DNA of 5,078 nucleotides, taken from contig VGEI01000278.1 of the NCBI GenBank assembly GCA_016869415.1, positions 1 through 5,078 of the forward strand, read 5' to 3'. Shown here in pieces: positions 1 to 5,078 of this stretch. The position numbers were made by a program, and so were the translations under genes. The notes under the pieces were generated by a model. That model did no database searches, was not told the origin of the DNA, and saw only the letters and a program-made list of their open reading frames with translations. Every line of letters begins with the position of its first letter. The stretch's first letter is position 1. This DNA comes from Alphaproteobacteria bacterium (GTDB lineage Bacteria > Pseudomonadota > Alphaproteobacteria > CACIAM-22H2).

Positions 1-5
1 GGTGG

Positions 6-34
6 TCTGCATCATCAATATGCCCGGATATAAT
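6..34 (+). promoter_or_regulatory. Possible sigma-70-type promoter with perfect -10 hexamer
   Basis: TATAAT at 29-34 matches the -10 consensus in full, which is notable in such GC-rich DNA. The hexamer TCTGCA at 6-11, 17 bases upstream, matches the -35 consensus TTGACA at only three positions, so the -35 is weak. A short GCAT/ATGC inverted repeat (9-12, 20-23) lies between the two. The orientation suits the downstream operon. This is pattern matching only; transcription could start elsewhere in the leader. Confidence 0.3.
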
Positions 35-56
35 TCTCGGTACACACAGCGCTCGA

Positions 57-92
57 CGCACGGGCCATGTAGCTCATGCAGTTGCCCGTGCG
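57..92 (+). other. GC-rich leader hairpin
   Basis: The nine bases CGCACGGGC (57-65) are exactly complementary to GCCCGTGCG (84-92). The 18-base loop can form a further small stem, because CATG at 66-69 can pair with CATG at 75-78. No T-run follows, so it does not look like a standard Rho-independent terminator. It could be a structured 5' leader element, the remains of an upstream gene's 3' end, or a protein-binding palindrome with a long spacer. The pairing is seen directly; its role is unknown. Confidence 0.4.
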
Positions 93-213
93 CAGCTGGA
101 AGGTGTGAGCGTCGTCTCGGCTCGTTAAAGGCCCGGTCCAAAGACTGTAAAGCCGCCACTGAGTGAAAACTGGTGGCCGAATAGCGTGCTTCGTCGGACC
201 GCGCCCGCCGCTT

Positions 214-238
214 GCCAATGTCGGCTAGTCGCGCCAAT
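214..238 (+). repeat. GCCAAT direct repeat pair upstream of first gene
   Basis: GCCAAT occurs at 214-219 and again at 233-238, 19 bases apart start to start, close to two helical turns. The pair ends 37 bases before the first start codon. Such spacing can mark tandem half-sites for an activator, but six matching bases in one short stretch are weak evidence and may be chance. Confidence 0.2.
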
Positions 239-264
239 CTGGCCTATAAGAAAAATTCAGGATT

Positions 265-271
265 GGGAGGG
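265..271 (+). promoter_or_regulatory. Strong ribosome-binding site that fixes the first start codon
   Basis: GGGAGGG at 265-271 contains the core GGAGG (266-270), five bases before the ATG at 276. This selects ATG 276 over the in-frame GTG at 186, which has no comparable site, and makes the predicted signal peptide begin at the protein's true N-terminus. Confidence 0.8.
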
Positions 272-275
272 TGAC

Positions 276-1301
276 ATGCTCGGCAACGCTCGCATGAGTT
301 CGATGGTTGGTGGCGTGATTGGCGCCTTGGCCCTGCTGGCCATGCCGCAGGGGGCAACTGCCCAGGAGACGCTGAACGCCTACTCGATCTGGCCGGAGAA
401 CTGGGCGAGGCCAATGCTCGAGGAGTTCAGCAAGGCCTCCGGTATCAAGGTCAATTTTCTGCGCTTCTCCTCCGGTGAGGCGCTGGCGCGCGTCATGGCC
501 GAGAAGAACAATCCAAAGGTCGATGTTCTGTTCGGCGGCCCGGTCGAAACTTTCGCGGCTGGCGTCAAAGAAGGCGTCTTCGACAACTACAAGCCGCCTG
601 CTTTCGACAAGCTGCCGGCGCGCTTCAAGCAGGCGGACGGGCAGTGGGTGGCGATTGCCGACGACCCGCTCGTCTTCATGACCGGTACCAAGTTCCTCGC
701 CGACAACAAGCTGCAGCCGCCGGCCTCGTGGGAAGACCTTCTGCATCCGGCCTATAAGAACATGCTGCAGATGGCAGATGCCCGGACTTCGGGCACGGCG
801 GTAACGCGCATTTTCTCTATCCTCGAAGTGAGCCAGCGCGATGAGGAGAAGGCCTTTGCCTACATGAAGAAGCTGCGGCCCAACATCCAGCTTTACACCA
901 AGAGCGGCGGCGGCGGCACGCTGCCGGTCGGTCTCGGGCAGGCGGGCGGCGGCATCTTCTTCATCGTCGACGCGCTCGATACCAAGGCCAAGGGCTATGA
1001 CGTGCAGATCAGCTTCCCCAAGGAAGGAATCGGCACGGCTGCCGAAGGTATTGCCCTCATCAAGGGCGCCAAGAACCCGGCGGCGGCGAAGAAGCTGATC
1101 GACTGGTCGTCGAGCCCGGCGATGCAGTCGCTGTTCGCCGTGCACAAGATCAACTTCGTGCCGGCGCATCCCGACGTGAAGACCGAGGCCAGTCTCGCGG
1201 CGGTGCTGAAGGACGCGAAGATCTTTGCCATCGATGACGGCTACGCCGGCCCCAACCGCAAGCGCATCGTTGATCGTTGGATCGCCGAGGTCTTGCCGTA
1301 A
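276..1301 (+). CDS. Periplasmic substrate-binding protein of an ABC importer (ferric/thiamine/organophosphate superfamily)
   Basis: This 341-residue exported protein should capture the solute in the periplasm and hand it to the permease encoded next. Residues 1-29 look like a signal peptide: a short R-containing start, a hydrophobic core at about 11-23, and an ATA/Q cleavage site after A29. The mature part has the hallmarks of a type II two-lobed binding protein: a first strand with NAYSIWP (34-40), SSGEALARVMAE (65-76), the NPKVDVLFGG segment (79-88), RTSGTAVTRIF (170-180), and the hinge/second-lobe block SGGGGTLPVGLGQAGGG (210-226). Length and motifs fit the family also annotated as Fe(3+)-binding (FbpA/AfuA type). 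However, the adjacent tyrosines that bind iron in FbpA are missing from the equivalent region, which reads GGGIFFIVDALD (224-235). The substrate is therefore open; an organic anion or sugar phosphate is plausible. The start at 276 is chosen for its ribosome-binding site and signal peptide; an in-frame GTG at 186 would bury the signal under 30 residues. Confidence 0.9.
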   Translation: MLGNARMSSMVGGVIGALALLAMPQGATAQETLNAYSIWPENWARPMLEEFSKASGIKVNFLRFSSGEALARVMAEKNNPKVDVLFGGPVETFAAGVKEGVFDNYKPPAFDKLPARFKQADGQWVAIADDPLVFMTGTKFLADNKLQPPASWEDLLHPAYKNMLQMADARTSGTAVTRIFSILEVSQRDEEKAFAYMKKLRPNIQLYTKSGGGGTLPVGLGQAGGGIFFIVDALDTKAKGYDVQISFPKEGIGTAAEGIALIKGAKNPAAAKKLIDWSSSPAMQSLFAVHKINFVPAHPDVKTEASLAAVLKDAKIFAIDDGYAGPNRKRIVDRWIAEVLP

Positions 1302-1332
1302 CAGCGGCATTGCCCGCCCGCCGGTGCCGCTG
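1302..1332 (+). other. Intercistronic hairpin between binding protein and permease
   Basis: CAGCGGCA (1302-1309) is perfectly complementary to TGCCGCTG (1325-1332). Two G-U pairs and one G-C pair could extend the stem to 11 bp (1302-1312 with 1322-1332), leaving a nine-base loop. It starts on the base after the binding protein stop codon and ends one base before the permease ATG. No T-run follows. In other binding-protein operons (malE-malF is the known case) hairpins here protect the upstream mRNA segment and help make more receptor than permease. The same role here is inference. Confidence 0.6.
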
Positions 1333-1333
1333 A

Positions 1334-3049
1334 ATGGCGGAAGCTGAAACGCGTCCGGGTCGCGTGGGGCTGGCAGCCATGCTGCCGCGCGATCCGGCCC
1401 TTGCTGCGGCGATCCTGGTGATCTGGGCGCTGCTCGCCCTGTTCGTCATCTATCCGCTGGCAGCCCTTCTGATGCGCGCTTTCGTGGCTGACGGGACGTT
1501 CAGCCTCGAGCCGCTGCTTCAGGTGCTGGCCCAGCGGCAGCACCGTGTGGCGCTGGTCAACAGCCTGATCCTCGGTGCGCTGGTCGGCGTGATTGGCACC
1601 ACCCTCGGCTTCCTTGTCGCCTTCACCGTGTCGCGCGCCGAGCTCGGCAAAGGATGGGTCCGGCTGATCGACATCGCGACCTTGCTGCCGCTGATCTCGC
1701 CGCCTTTCACCACCTCGATCGCCTTCGTCTTCTCCTTCGGCCCTCGCGGCCTGATCACACACGATCTGCTCGGTCTCAAGGCAGCCAATGTCTATGGTCT
1801 CTACAGCACGCTGGCCGCTGAATCTCTGACCTACTTTCCGATCGCCTATCTGGCGCTCCGCCCGGTGCTTTCGGCGATCGGCACGAATCTCGAGGACATG
1901 GCTTTCAGCCTCGGCAGCTCGCGCTGGCGCGTGTTCCGGACGGTGACACTGCCGCTCTGCGTCCCGGGTCTGGCAAACTCGTTCCTGCTGCTCTTCGCCG
2001 CGTCGCTGGCTGATTTCGCCACACCGCTGGTGCTGGCCGGCAACGCCTTTCCGGTCTTGCCCACCGAAGCCTATCTGCAGATCACCGGCATGTTCGACCT
2101 CAAAGGCGGCGCGGTGCTGTCGTTCGTGCTGCTGGTTCCGGCGGTGCTGGTCTTCCTGGCGCAGCGGCAATGGGTGGCCCGTGGCCACTATGTGACGATC
2201 AGCGGGAAGGCAGGCCCGCAATCGGCCGGGCAGGGGCTGTCGCCATCGGCACGCTGGTTACTGATCGCTGCGTCCGTACTGCTCGGCCTCTTCATCGTCT
2301 ATCTTTACGCCCTGCTTCTGTATGCCTCTGTGGTGGTCGCCTTTGGCGCCAACCACGCCCTGACCCTAGGCCACTACAAAGTCGTCTTCACGGACGGCCT
2401 GAAGGCGATCAAGGACACTCTCATTATTGCTTTCATCGGCATGCCGCTAGGTGGTCTGTTCGGCGTCCTCGTCGGCTATCTGGTGGCGCGCGGTGAGTTC
2501 GCCGGCCGTCGAGCGATGGAAATGGCCTCGATGGCTAACTATGCGCTGCCCGGAACGATTGTCGGCATCGCCTACCTGATCGCCTTCAACGACCCGCCGA
2601 TCGAGCTTGCCGGTACGGCGCTGATCATCATCGCCTGCTATATCTTCCGCTATAGCCCGACCGGCATCCGCACGACCGTGGCGCTGCTGCAGCAGATCGA
2701 CAAGAGCATCGAGGAGGCCTCGCTCAGTCTCGGGGCGCGCAGCTTCACCACCTTCCGCCGCATCACCCTGCCGCTGGTCATGCCAGCCTTCTTTGCAGGC
2801 CTCGGTGTGGTGTTCATTCGCTCTATGACCGCGATCAGCGCCACCATCTTCCTTGTCTCCATCGGCTGGAGCCTGATCACGGTCCGCATCCTGGAGAACA
2901 TGACCGAGCTGTCGCTGGGCCCGGCGGCTGCCTTCTCGGTCTTCGTCATCGTGATCGTCATGGCCGTGACCTCGCTCATCGGCCTGTTGCTGGAGCGCAT
3001 GAAGGCTTCGTTGGGCGATACGTCGCTCTCGGGAATGGCCGCGGGATAG
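1334..3049 (+). CDS. Fused two-domain ABC transporter permease (both membrane halves in one protein)
   Basis: At 571 residues this inner-membrane protein carries two homologous transmembrane domains, about 1-295 and 296-571, so one copy supplies the whole translocation channel. Hydrophobic segments lie near 22-49, 75-99, 113-135, 160-180, 212-236, 258-276 in the first half and 308-337, 361-384, 399-418, 426-440, 484-509, 531-553 in the second, about six each. Each half has the cytoplasmic EAA loop that docks on the ATPase: LEDMAFSLGSSRWRVF with TLPL (186-208, Gly194) and IEEASLSLGARSFTTF with TLPL (459-481, Gly467). Double-domain permeases are usual in the FbpB/AfuB/PhnU-like group, which fits the receptor. 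The start is uncertain: ATG 1334 has no visible ribosome-binding site and directly follows a hairpin. GTG 1364 or ATG 1379 (with a weak GGGG upstream) are alternatives that leave the first membrane segment intact. Confidence 0.93.
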   Translation: MAEAETRPGRVGLAAMLPRDPALAAAILVIWALLALFVIYPLAALLMRAFVADGTFSLEPLLQVLAQRQHRVALVNSLILGALVGVIGTTLGFLVAFTVSRAELGKGWVRLIDIATLLPLISPPFTTSIAFVFSFGPRGLITHDLLGLKAANVYGLYSTLAAESLTYFPIAYLALRPVLSAIGTNLEDMAFSLGSSRWRVFRTVTLPLCVPGLANSFLLLFAASLADFATPLVLAGNAFPVLPTEAYLQITGMFDLKGGAVLSFVLLVPAVLVFLAQRQWVARGHYVTISGKAGPQSAGQGLSPSARWLLIAASVLLGLFIVYLYALLLYASVVVAFGANHALTLGHYKVVFTDGLKAIKDTLIIAFIGMPLGGLFGVLVGYLVARGEFAGRRAMEMASMANYALPGTIVGIAYLIAFNDPPIELAGTALIIIACYIFRYSPTGIRTTVALLQQIDKSIEEASLSLGARSFTTFRRITLPLVMPAFFAGLGVVFIRSMTAISATIFLVSIGWSLITVRILENMTELSLGPAAAFSVFVIVIVMAVTSLIGLLLERMKASLGDTSLSGMAAG

Positions 3050-3052
3050 AAC

Positions 3053-4156
3053 ATGGACAGTGTTGCGAATCCGGTCGGTATCCGGCTGACCGGTATGGAC
3101 GTGAAGTTCCACCACCGGGTGAAGGGCGAAGTTTACGCCGCCCGCGACGTCAACATTACGGTGGCGCCGGGAGAGCTGCTGACCCTGCTCGGGCCCTCGG
3201 GTTGCGGCAAGACGACCAGCCTCAGGGTCATCGCTGGGTTTCAGAAGCCGAGCGCGGGGACGGTGCATATCGGCGACCGCGACGTCACCAATGTCCTGGC
3301 CAACGATCGTGATATCGGCTTCGTCTTCCAGAATTACGCCCTGTTTCCGCACCTCAACGTGTTCGAGAACGTCGCCTACGGATTGCGCGTACGCTCGCAG
3401 CCGCAGGCCGTTCTCGAGGCGTCGGTTGGCGACATCCTCCGTATGGTCGGCCTGGCCGGCTACGAGCGCCAAATGCCACACCAGCTTTCCGGCGGCGAGC
3501 AGCAGCGCGTGGCGCTGGCGCGCGCCATCGTGGTCAAGCCCCGTGTCCTGCTCTTCGACGAGCCGCTCTCGAACCTTGACGCTAAACTGCGCGTCAGCAT
3601 GCGCGGGGAGATCCAGAGCCTGCAGAAGCGGCTTGGCATCACCACCGTCTATGTGACGCACGATCAGGAAGAGGCGATGGCGATCTCCGATCGCATTGTC
3701 GTCATGAATCAGGGGCGGGTTGTGCAGGTGGGTACGGCGGGCGAGCTTTACCGCTCGCCGGCATCGATCTTTGTGGCTGGTTTCATCGGGCGCACCAATC
3801 TGCTCCCGGCCGTAATTCGTGGTGCTGCCGGCGGGCGCCTGACGCTGGATATCGTCGGAACCGCCCATACGCTTGATGGAGCGCAGACCGATCTGGGCTC
3901 GGGCTCGAAGGTGCAGTGCGTGATGCGTCCTGAAACCATTGGCCTGACGCCGGAGAGTGCGCCGGGGACCGTACCCGGCATTGTCCGCTCGCGGACTTAT
4001 CTCGGCGAGAAGACCGAGTATACGGTGGAGGTCAGCCGGCAGCAGCTTTTCGTCGTGCAGTTCGGTGCAGACGCCGAGCGCTTCGCTCCCGGTGCTGCCA
4101 TCGGTGTTGCGCTGCCGGTAAGTGGGGTCCAGGTCCTGAGCGGAGACCAGTCATGA
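3053..4156 (+). CDS. ABC transporter ATP-binding protein with C-terminal TOBE domain
   Basis: This 367-residue cytoplasmic ATPase should form a homodimer on the two EAA loops of the permease and power import by ATP hydrolysis. All core elements are intact: a likely A-loop aromatic at Y28, Walker A GPSGCGKTT (47-55), Q-loop Gln93 in FQNYALFPH, signature LSGGEQQR (145-152), Walker B VLLFDEP (165-171) with catalytic Glu170, D-loop SNLDAKLR (173-180) and H-loop His203 in VTHDQEEA. The portion from about 245 to the end is a TOBE/OB-fold domain, including MRPETIGL (291-298), as in FbpC, PotA and UgpC/MalK-type ATPases. It starts three bases after the permease stop, with a modest GGGA (3043-3046), so it is probably translationally coupled. 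Its last four bases overlap the next gene as ATGA. The sequence places it in the iron/polyamine/organophosphate importer class but cannot name the substrate. Confidence 0.95.
   Translation: MDSVANPVGIRLTGMDVKFHHRVKGEVYAARDVNITVAPGELLTLLGPSGCGKTTSLRVIAGFQKPSAGTVHIGDRDVTNVLANDRDIGFVFQNYALFPHLNVFENVAYGLRVRSQPQAVLEASVGDILRMVGLAGYERQMPHQLSGGEQQRVALARAIVVKPRVLLFDEPLSNLDAKLRVSMRGEIQSLQKRLGITTVYVTHDQEEAMAISDRIVVMNQGRVVQVGTAGELYRSPASIFVAGFIGRTNLLPAVIRGAAGGRLTLDIVGTAHTLDGAQTDLGSGSKVQCVMRPETIGLTPESAPGTVPGIVRSRTYLGEKTEYTVEVSRQQLFVVQFGADAERFAPGAAIGVALPVSGVQVLSGDQS
4142..4146 (+). promoter_or_regulatory. Ribosome-binding site inside the ATPase 3' end
   Basis: GGAGA at 4142-4146 lies six bases before ATG 4153, within the last codons of the ATPase gene. 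It supports ATG 4153 as a genuine start and the small downstream reading frame as a real gene, since the ATGA overlap alone could be chance. Confidence 0.65.
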
Positions 4157-4632
4157 TCGCCCGATATTCTCGCCTTCTGCTCGTGCTGGGGCTGCTTTGC
4201 GCCTCGCCGGCATTTGCGCAGACCCGAATCCACGGTGCGGACTCGCTGTTCGCCTCTCCGGCGCTCAAGCTTGCCTGGGCCGTTCTCAAGACGCCGGTTG
4301 AGACCGACACTGCTGTCGTCATCCGGCTCGTCAACCTGACGAACGAGTACCGCTTCTTTCGGGTGGAGGCGCTGGATCCCTTCACCAAGGACCGGGCGGT
4401 GCTGGATGCCGGAAGGAGCTTCGAGCGGATCGTCGATCTGACAATCCTGCGAACGAAGTTCTCGGACCACCCCAGCGCTGAGATTGCCCTGTTCCGTACC
4501 GCGGATCAGCTGAAGGCCAACCAGCCGGACCTGGTCGTTTATTATCTTGGAGTTCCAGACACCACGCCGGAGTTCGCGGCGGCTCCACCGATGAGCGCCT
4601 ATCTCGACAAGATGCTCGGTATCACTCGTTGA
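4153..4632 (+). CDS. Small secreted protein of unknown family, coupled to the ABC importer
   Basis: I do not recognise this 159-residue protein. Residues 1-22 form a clear signal peptide: Arg at 4 and 7, hydrophobic core LLLVLGLL at 8-15, and an AFA/Q cleavage site after A22. Cys16 sits inside the core without a proper lipobox, so a soluble periplasmic protein is more likely than a lipoprotein. The mature chain of about 137 residues has alternating hydrophobic stretches (TAVVIRLVNLTN 53-64, YRFFRVEAL 66-74, FERIVDLTILR 90-100, AEIALFR 109-115, DLVVYYLGV 126-134), suggesting a compact beta-rich fold, possibly immunoglobulin-like, with a short C-terminal helix (146-155). Mature cysteines are absent. 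Its ATG overlaps the ATPase stop (ATGA), which implies translational coupling and a job linked to the transporter, for example helping the receptor or processing the solute outside the cytoplasm. That role is inference. Codon use resembles the neighbours. Confidence 0.8.
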   Translation: MIARYSRLLLVLGLLCASPAFAQTRIHGADSLFASPALKLAWAVLKTPVETDTAVVIRLVNLTNEYRFFRVEALDPFTKDRAVLDAGRSFERIVDLTILRTKFSDHPSAEIALFRTADQLKANQPDLVVYYLGVPDTTPEFAAAPPMSAYLDKMLGITR

Positions 4633-4643
4633 ACAGCGTTGAC

Positions 4644-4648
4644 AGGAG
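4644..4648 (+). promoter_or_regulatory. Ribosome-binding site selecting a GTG start next to an ATG-stop
   Basis: AGGAG at 4644-4648 lies six bases before GTG 4655, the start needed for the dehydrogenase frame. An ATG at 4653 is also in range but is followed at once by TGA (ATGTGA, 4653-4658), so it cannot encode a protein. The site therefore sits at a place where ribosomes could choose between a productive GTG and a dead-end ATG. Confidence 0.65.
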
Positions 4649-4654
4649 AAACAT

Positions 4655-5078
4655 GTGACTTCCGGCCGTACCTATCTTGAGCGCTTTCGTCTCACGGGCC
4701 GCCATGCGGTGGTCACAGGTGGGGGGCGAGGCATTGGTCTCGCATGCGCCGAGGCGCTGGCAGAGGCGGGTGCCGAGATCTGCATCACCGATAGTGATCC
4801 TGAGATAGCCAAAGCCGGTGTGGCAGCGCTCAAGGCCAAAGGTTCCTCTGCTCGCTCTGAGGTCTTCGATGTCACCGACCCGACAAAAGTCAATGAGGTG
4901 GCTGGGCGCCTAAATCGCGATTGGGGCCTGGTCGACGTGCTGGTGTGCAACGCGGGTATCGCACGCAGCGATACGCCGGCCGAGACGGTGAGCGACGAGC
5001 ACTGGCGCAACGTCATCGACGTCAATCTCAATGGTGTCTTCTGGTGTTGCCGCGCCTTTGGTGGTAAATGCTTAAGGC
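4655..5078 (+). CDS. Short-chain dehydrogenase/reductase (SDR), N-terminal part, cut by the window edge
   Basis: About 141 residues are visible of a family that usually runs to about 250. They form the N-terminal half of a classical SDR, a cytoplasmic NAD(P)-dependent oxidoreductase acting on alcohols, sugars or polyols. Seen directly: the dinucleotide-binding TGGGRGIG (21-28), an acidic Asp46 at the end of the second strand that usually favours NAD over NADP, FDVTD (71-75), the structural NAG (99-101), and VNLNG with the family's catalytic Asn (N124). The active-site Ser and YxxxK lie beyond the edge. The start is GTG 4655, supported by AGGAG six bases upstream and by a typical N-terminal length. 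The reading near the end, FGGKCLR, departs from the usual FGRxML pattern; one extra A at 5066-5068 would give FGGKMLKA, so the gene may contain a one-base frameshift here. Being 22 bases behind the previous gene, it is probably in the same operon and may oxidise the imported compound. Confidence 0.85.
   Translation, partial: MTSGRTYLERFRLTGRHAVVTGGGRGIGLACAEALAEAGAEICITDSDPEIAKAGVAALKAKGSSARSEVFDVTDPTKVNEVAGRLNRDWGLVDVLVCNAGIARSDTPAETVSDEHWRNVIDVNLNGVFWCCRAFGGKCLR

Larger units (their letters stand above)
1..275. other. Non-coding leader upstream of the transporter operon
   Basis: I see no convincing gene here. Short open stretches exist on both strands, but none has a ribosome-binding site, a recognisable domain or the strong G/C third-position bias of the downstream genes. 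The stretch holds a perfect TATAAT hexamer at 29-34, a GC-rich hairpin at 57-92, a weaker possible hairpin (152-158 with 171-177, one G-U pair, 12-base loop), two GCCAAT direct repeats (214-219 and 233-238), and the ribosome-binding site of the first gene. It does not match any riboswitch class that I can recognise. If transcription starts just after the TATAAT, the operon mRNA would have a 5' leader of about 235 bases. The upstream gene is not in the window. Confidence 0.6.

Noticed and set aside
3..128. Possible 3' end of an upstream gene, open from the window edge to a TAA at 126-128
   Set aside because: Forty-one codons without a recognisable motif and with third-position G/C under one half by hand count, well below the neighbouring genes.
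15..218. A 67-residue open frame on the minus strand in the leader
   Set aside because: No ribosome-binding site, no domain, and composition unlike the real genes of the window.
186..275. GTG 186 as the receptor start
   Set aside because: No ribosome-binding site, and it would place 30 residues before an otherwise standard signal peptide; ATG 276 has GGGAGGG at good spacing.
241..760. Twelve-base repeat GGCCTATAAGAA at 241-252 and 749-760
   Set aside because: One 12-base match in 5 kb is near chance expectation, and the second copy simply encodes part of the receptor (AYKN).
225..1310. A 361-residue open frame on the minus strand opposite the receptor gene
   Set aside because: Low-complexity Arg/Leu/Asp-rich composition and no recognisable motif; the plus strand encodes a clear signal peptide and binding-protein fold over the same bases.
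1241..2221. A 326-residue minus-strand open frame opposite the permease
   Set aside because: Very rich in Arg, Gln and Glu, as expected when a hydrophobic membrane protein gene is read backwards.
2447..3868. A 473-residue open frame on the minus strand
   Set aside because: It lies opposite the permease and ATPase genes, is rich in Arg, Asp, His and Gln with no domain, and is the kind of antisense open frame expected from high-GC codon bias.
4153..4218. Secreted small protein as a lipoprotein because of Cys16
   Set aside because: The residues before Cys16 (GLL) do not form a lipobox, while AFA/Q after residue 22 is a good ordinary signal peptidase site.
4639..4644. Perfect TTGACA as a -35 element for the dehydrogenase
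   Set aside because: No -10-like hexamer at 16-18 bases downstream, and the motif lies within the spacing and ribosome-binding region of a tightly packed operon.

Overview
The window looks like part of one bacterial transport operon, with every gene on the + strand. High GC, strong G/C preference at third codon positions, Shine-Dalgarno starts and tight gene packing fit an alphaproteobacterium, most likely a rhizobium-like member of Hyphomicrobiales. No rRNA or other marker gene confirms this.

Layout: 1-275 is a non-coding leader with a perfect TATAAT hexamer (29-34), a GC-rich hairpin (57-92) and a pair of GCCAAT direct repeats, ending in a strong ribosome-binding site. It is followed by a secreted substrate-binding protein (276-1301), a fused two-domain inner-membrane permease (1334-3049), an ATPase (3053-4156), a small secreted protein of unknown family (4153-4632) and the start of a short-chain dehydrogenase/reductase (4655 to the window edge). 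Gaps are 32, 3, -4 and 22 bases, so a single polycistronic mRNA is likely. A perfect 8-bp inverted repeat fills almost the whole gap between binding protein and permease.

Together the first three genes encode a complete ABC importer of the ferric/thiamine/organophosphate/polyamine superfamily: periplasmic receptor, one polypeptide carrying both membrane domains, and an ATPase that would act as a homodimer. Automated annotation would probably call it an iron(III) transporter, but the paired tyrosines of classical ferric-binding proteins are not visible in the receptor. The downstream dehydrogenase suggests instead uptake and oxidation of an organic solute such as a sugar, polyol or their phosphate. 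That substrate assignment is inference.

Nothing here is clearly a new system. The most useful leads are the unrecognised secreted protein locked into the operon by an ATGA overlap, the intercistronic hairpin, the non-ferric look of the receptor, and an apparent one-base frameshift in the dehydrogenase 10-13 bases from the window end. No tRNA, CRISPR array, insertion sequence or origin was seen.
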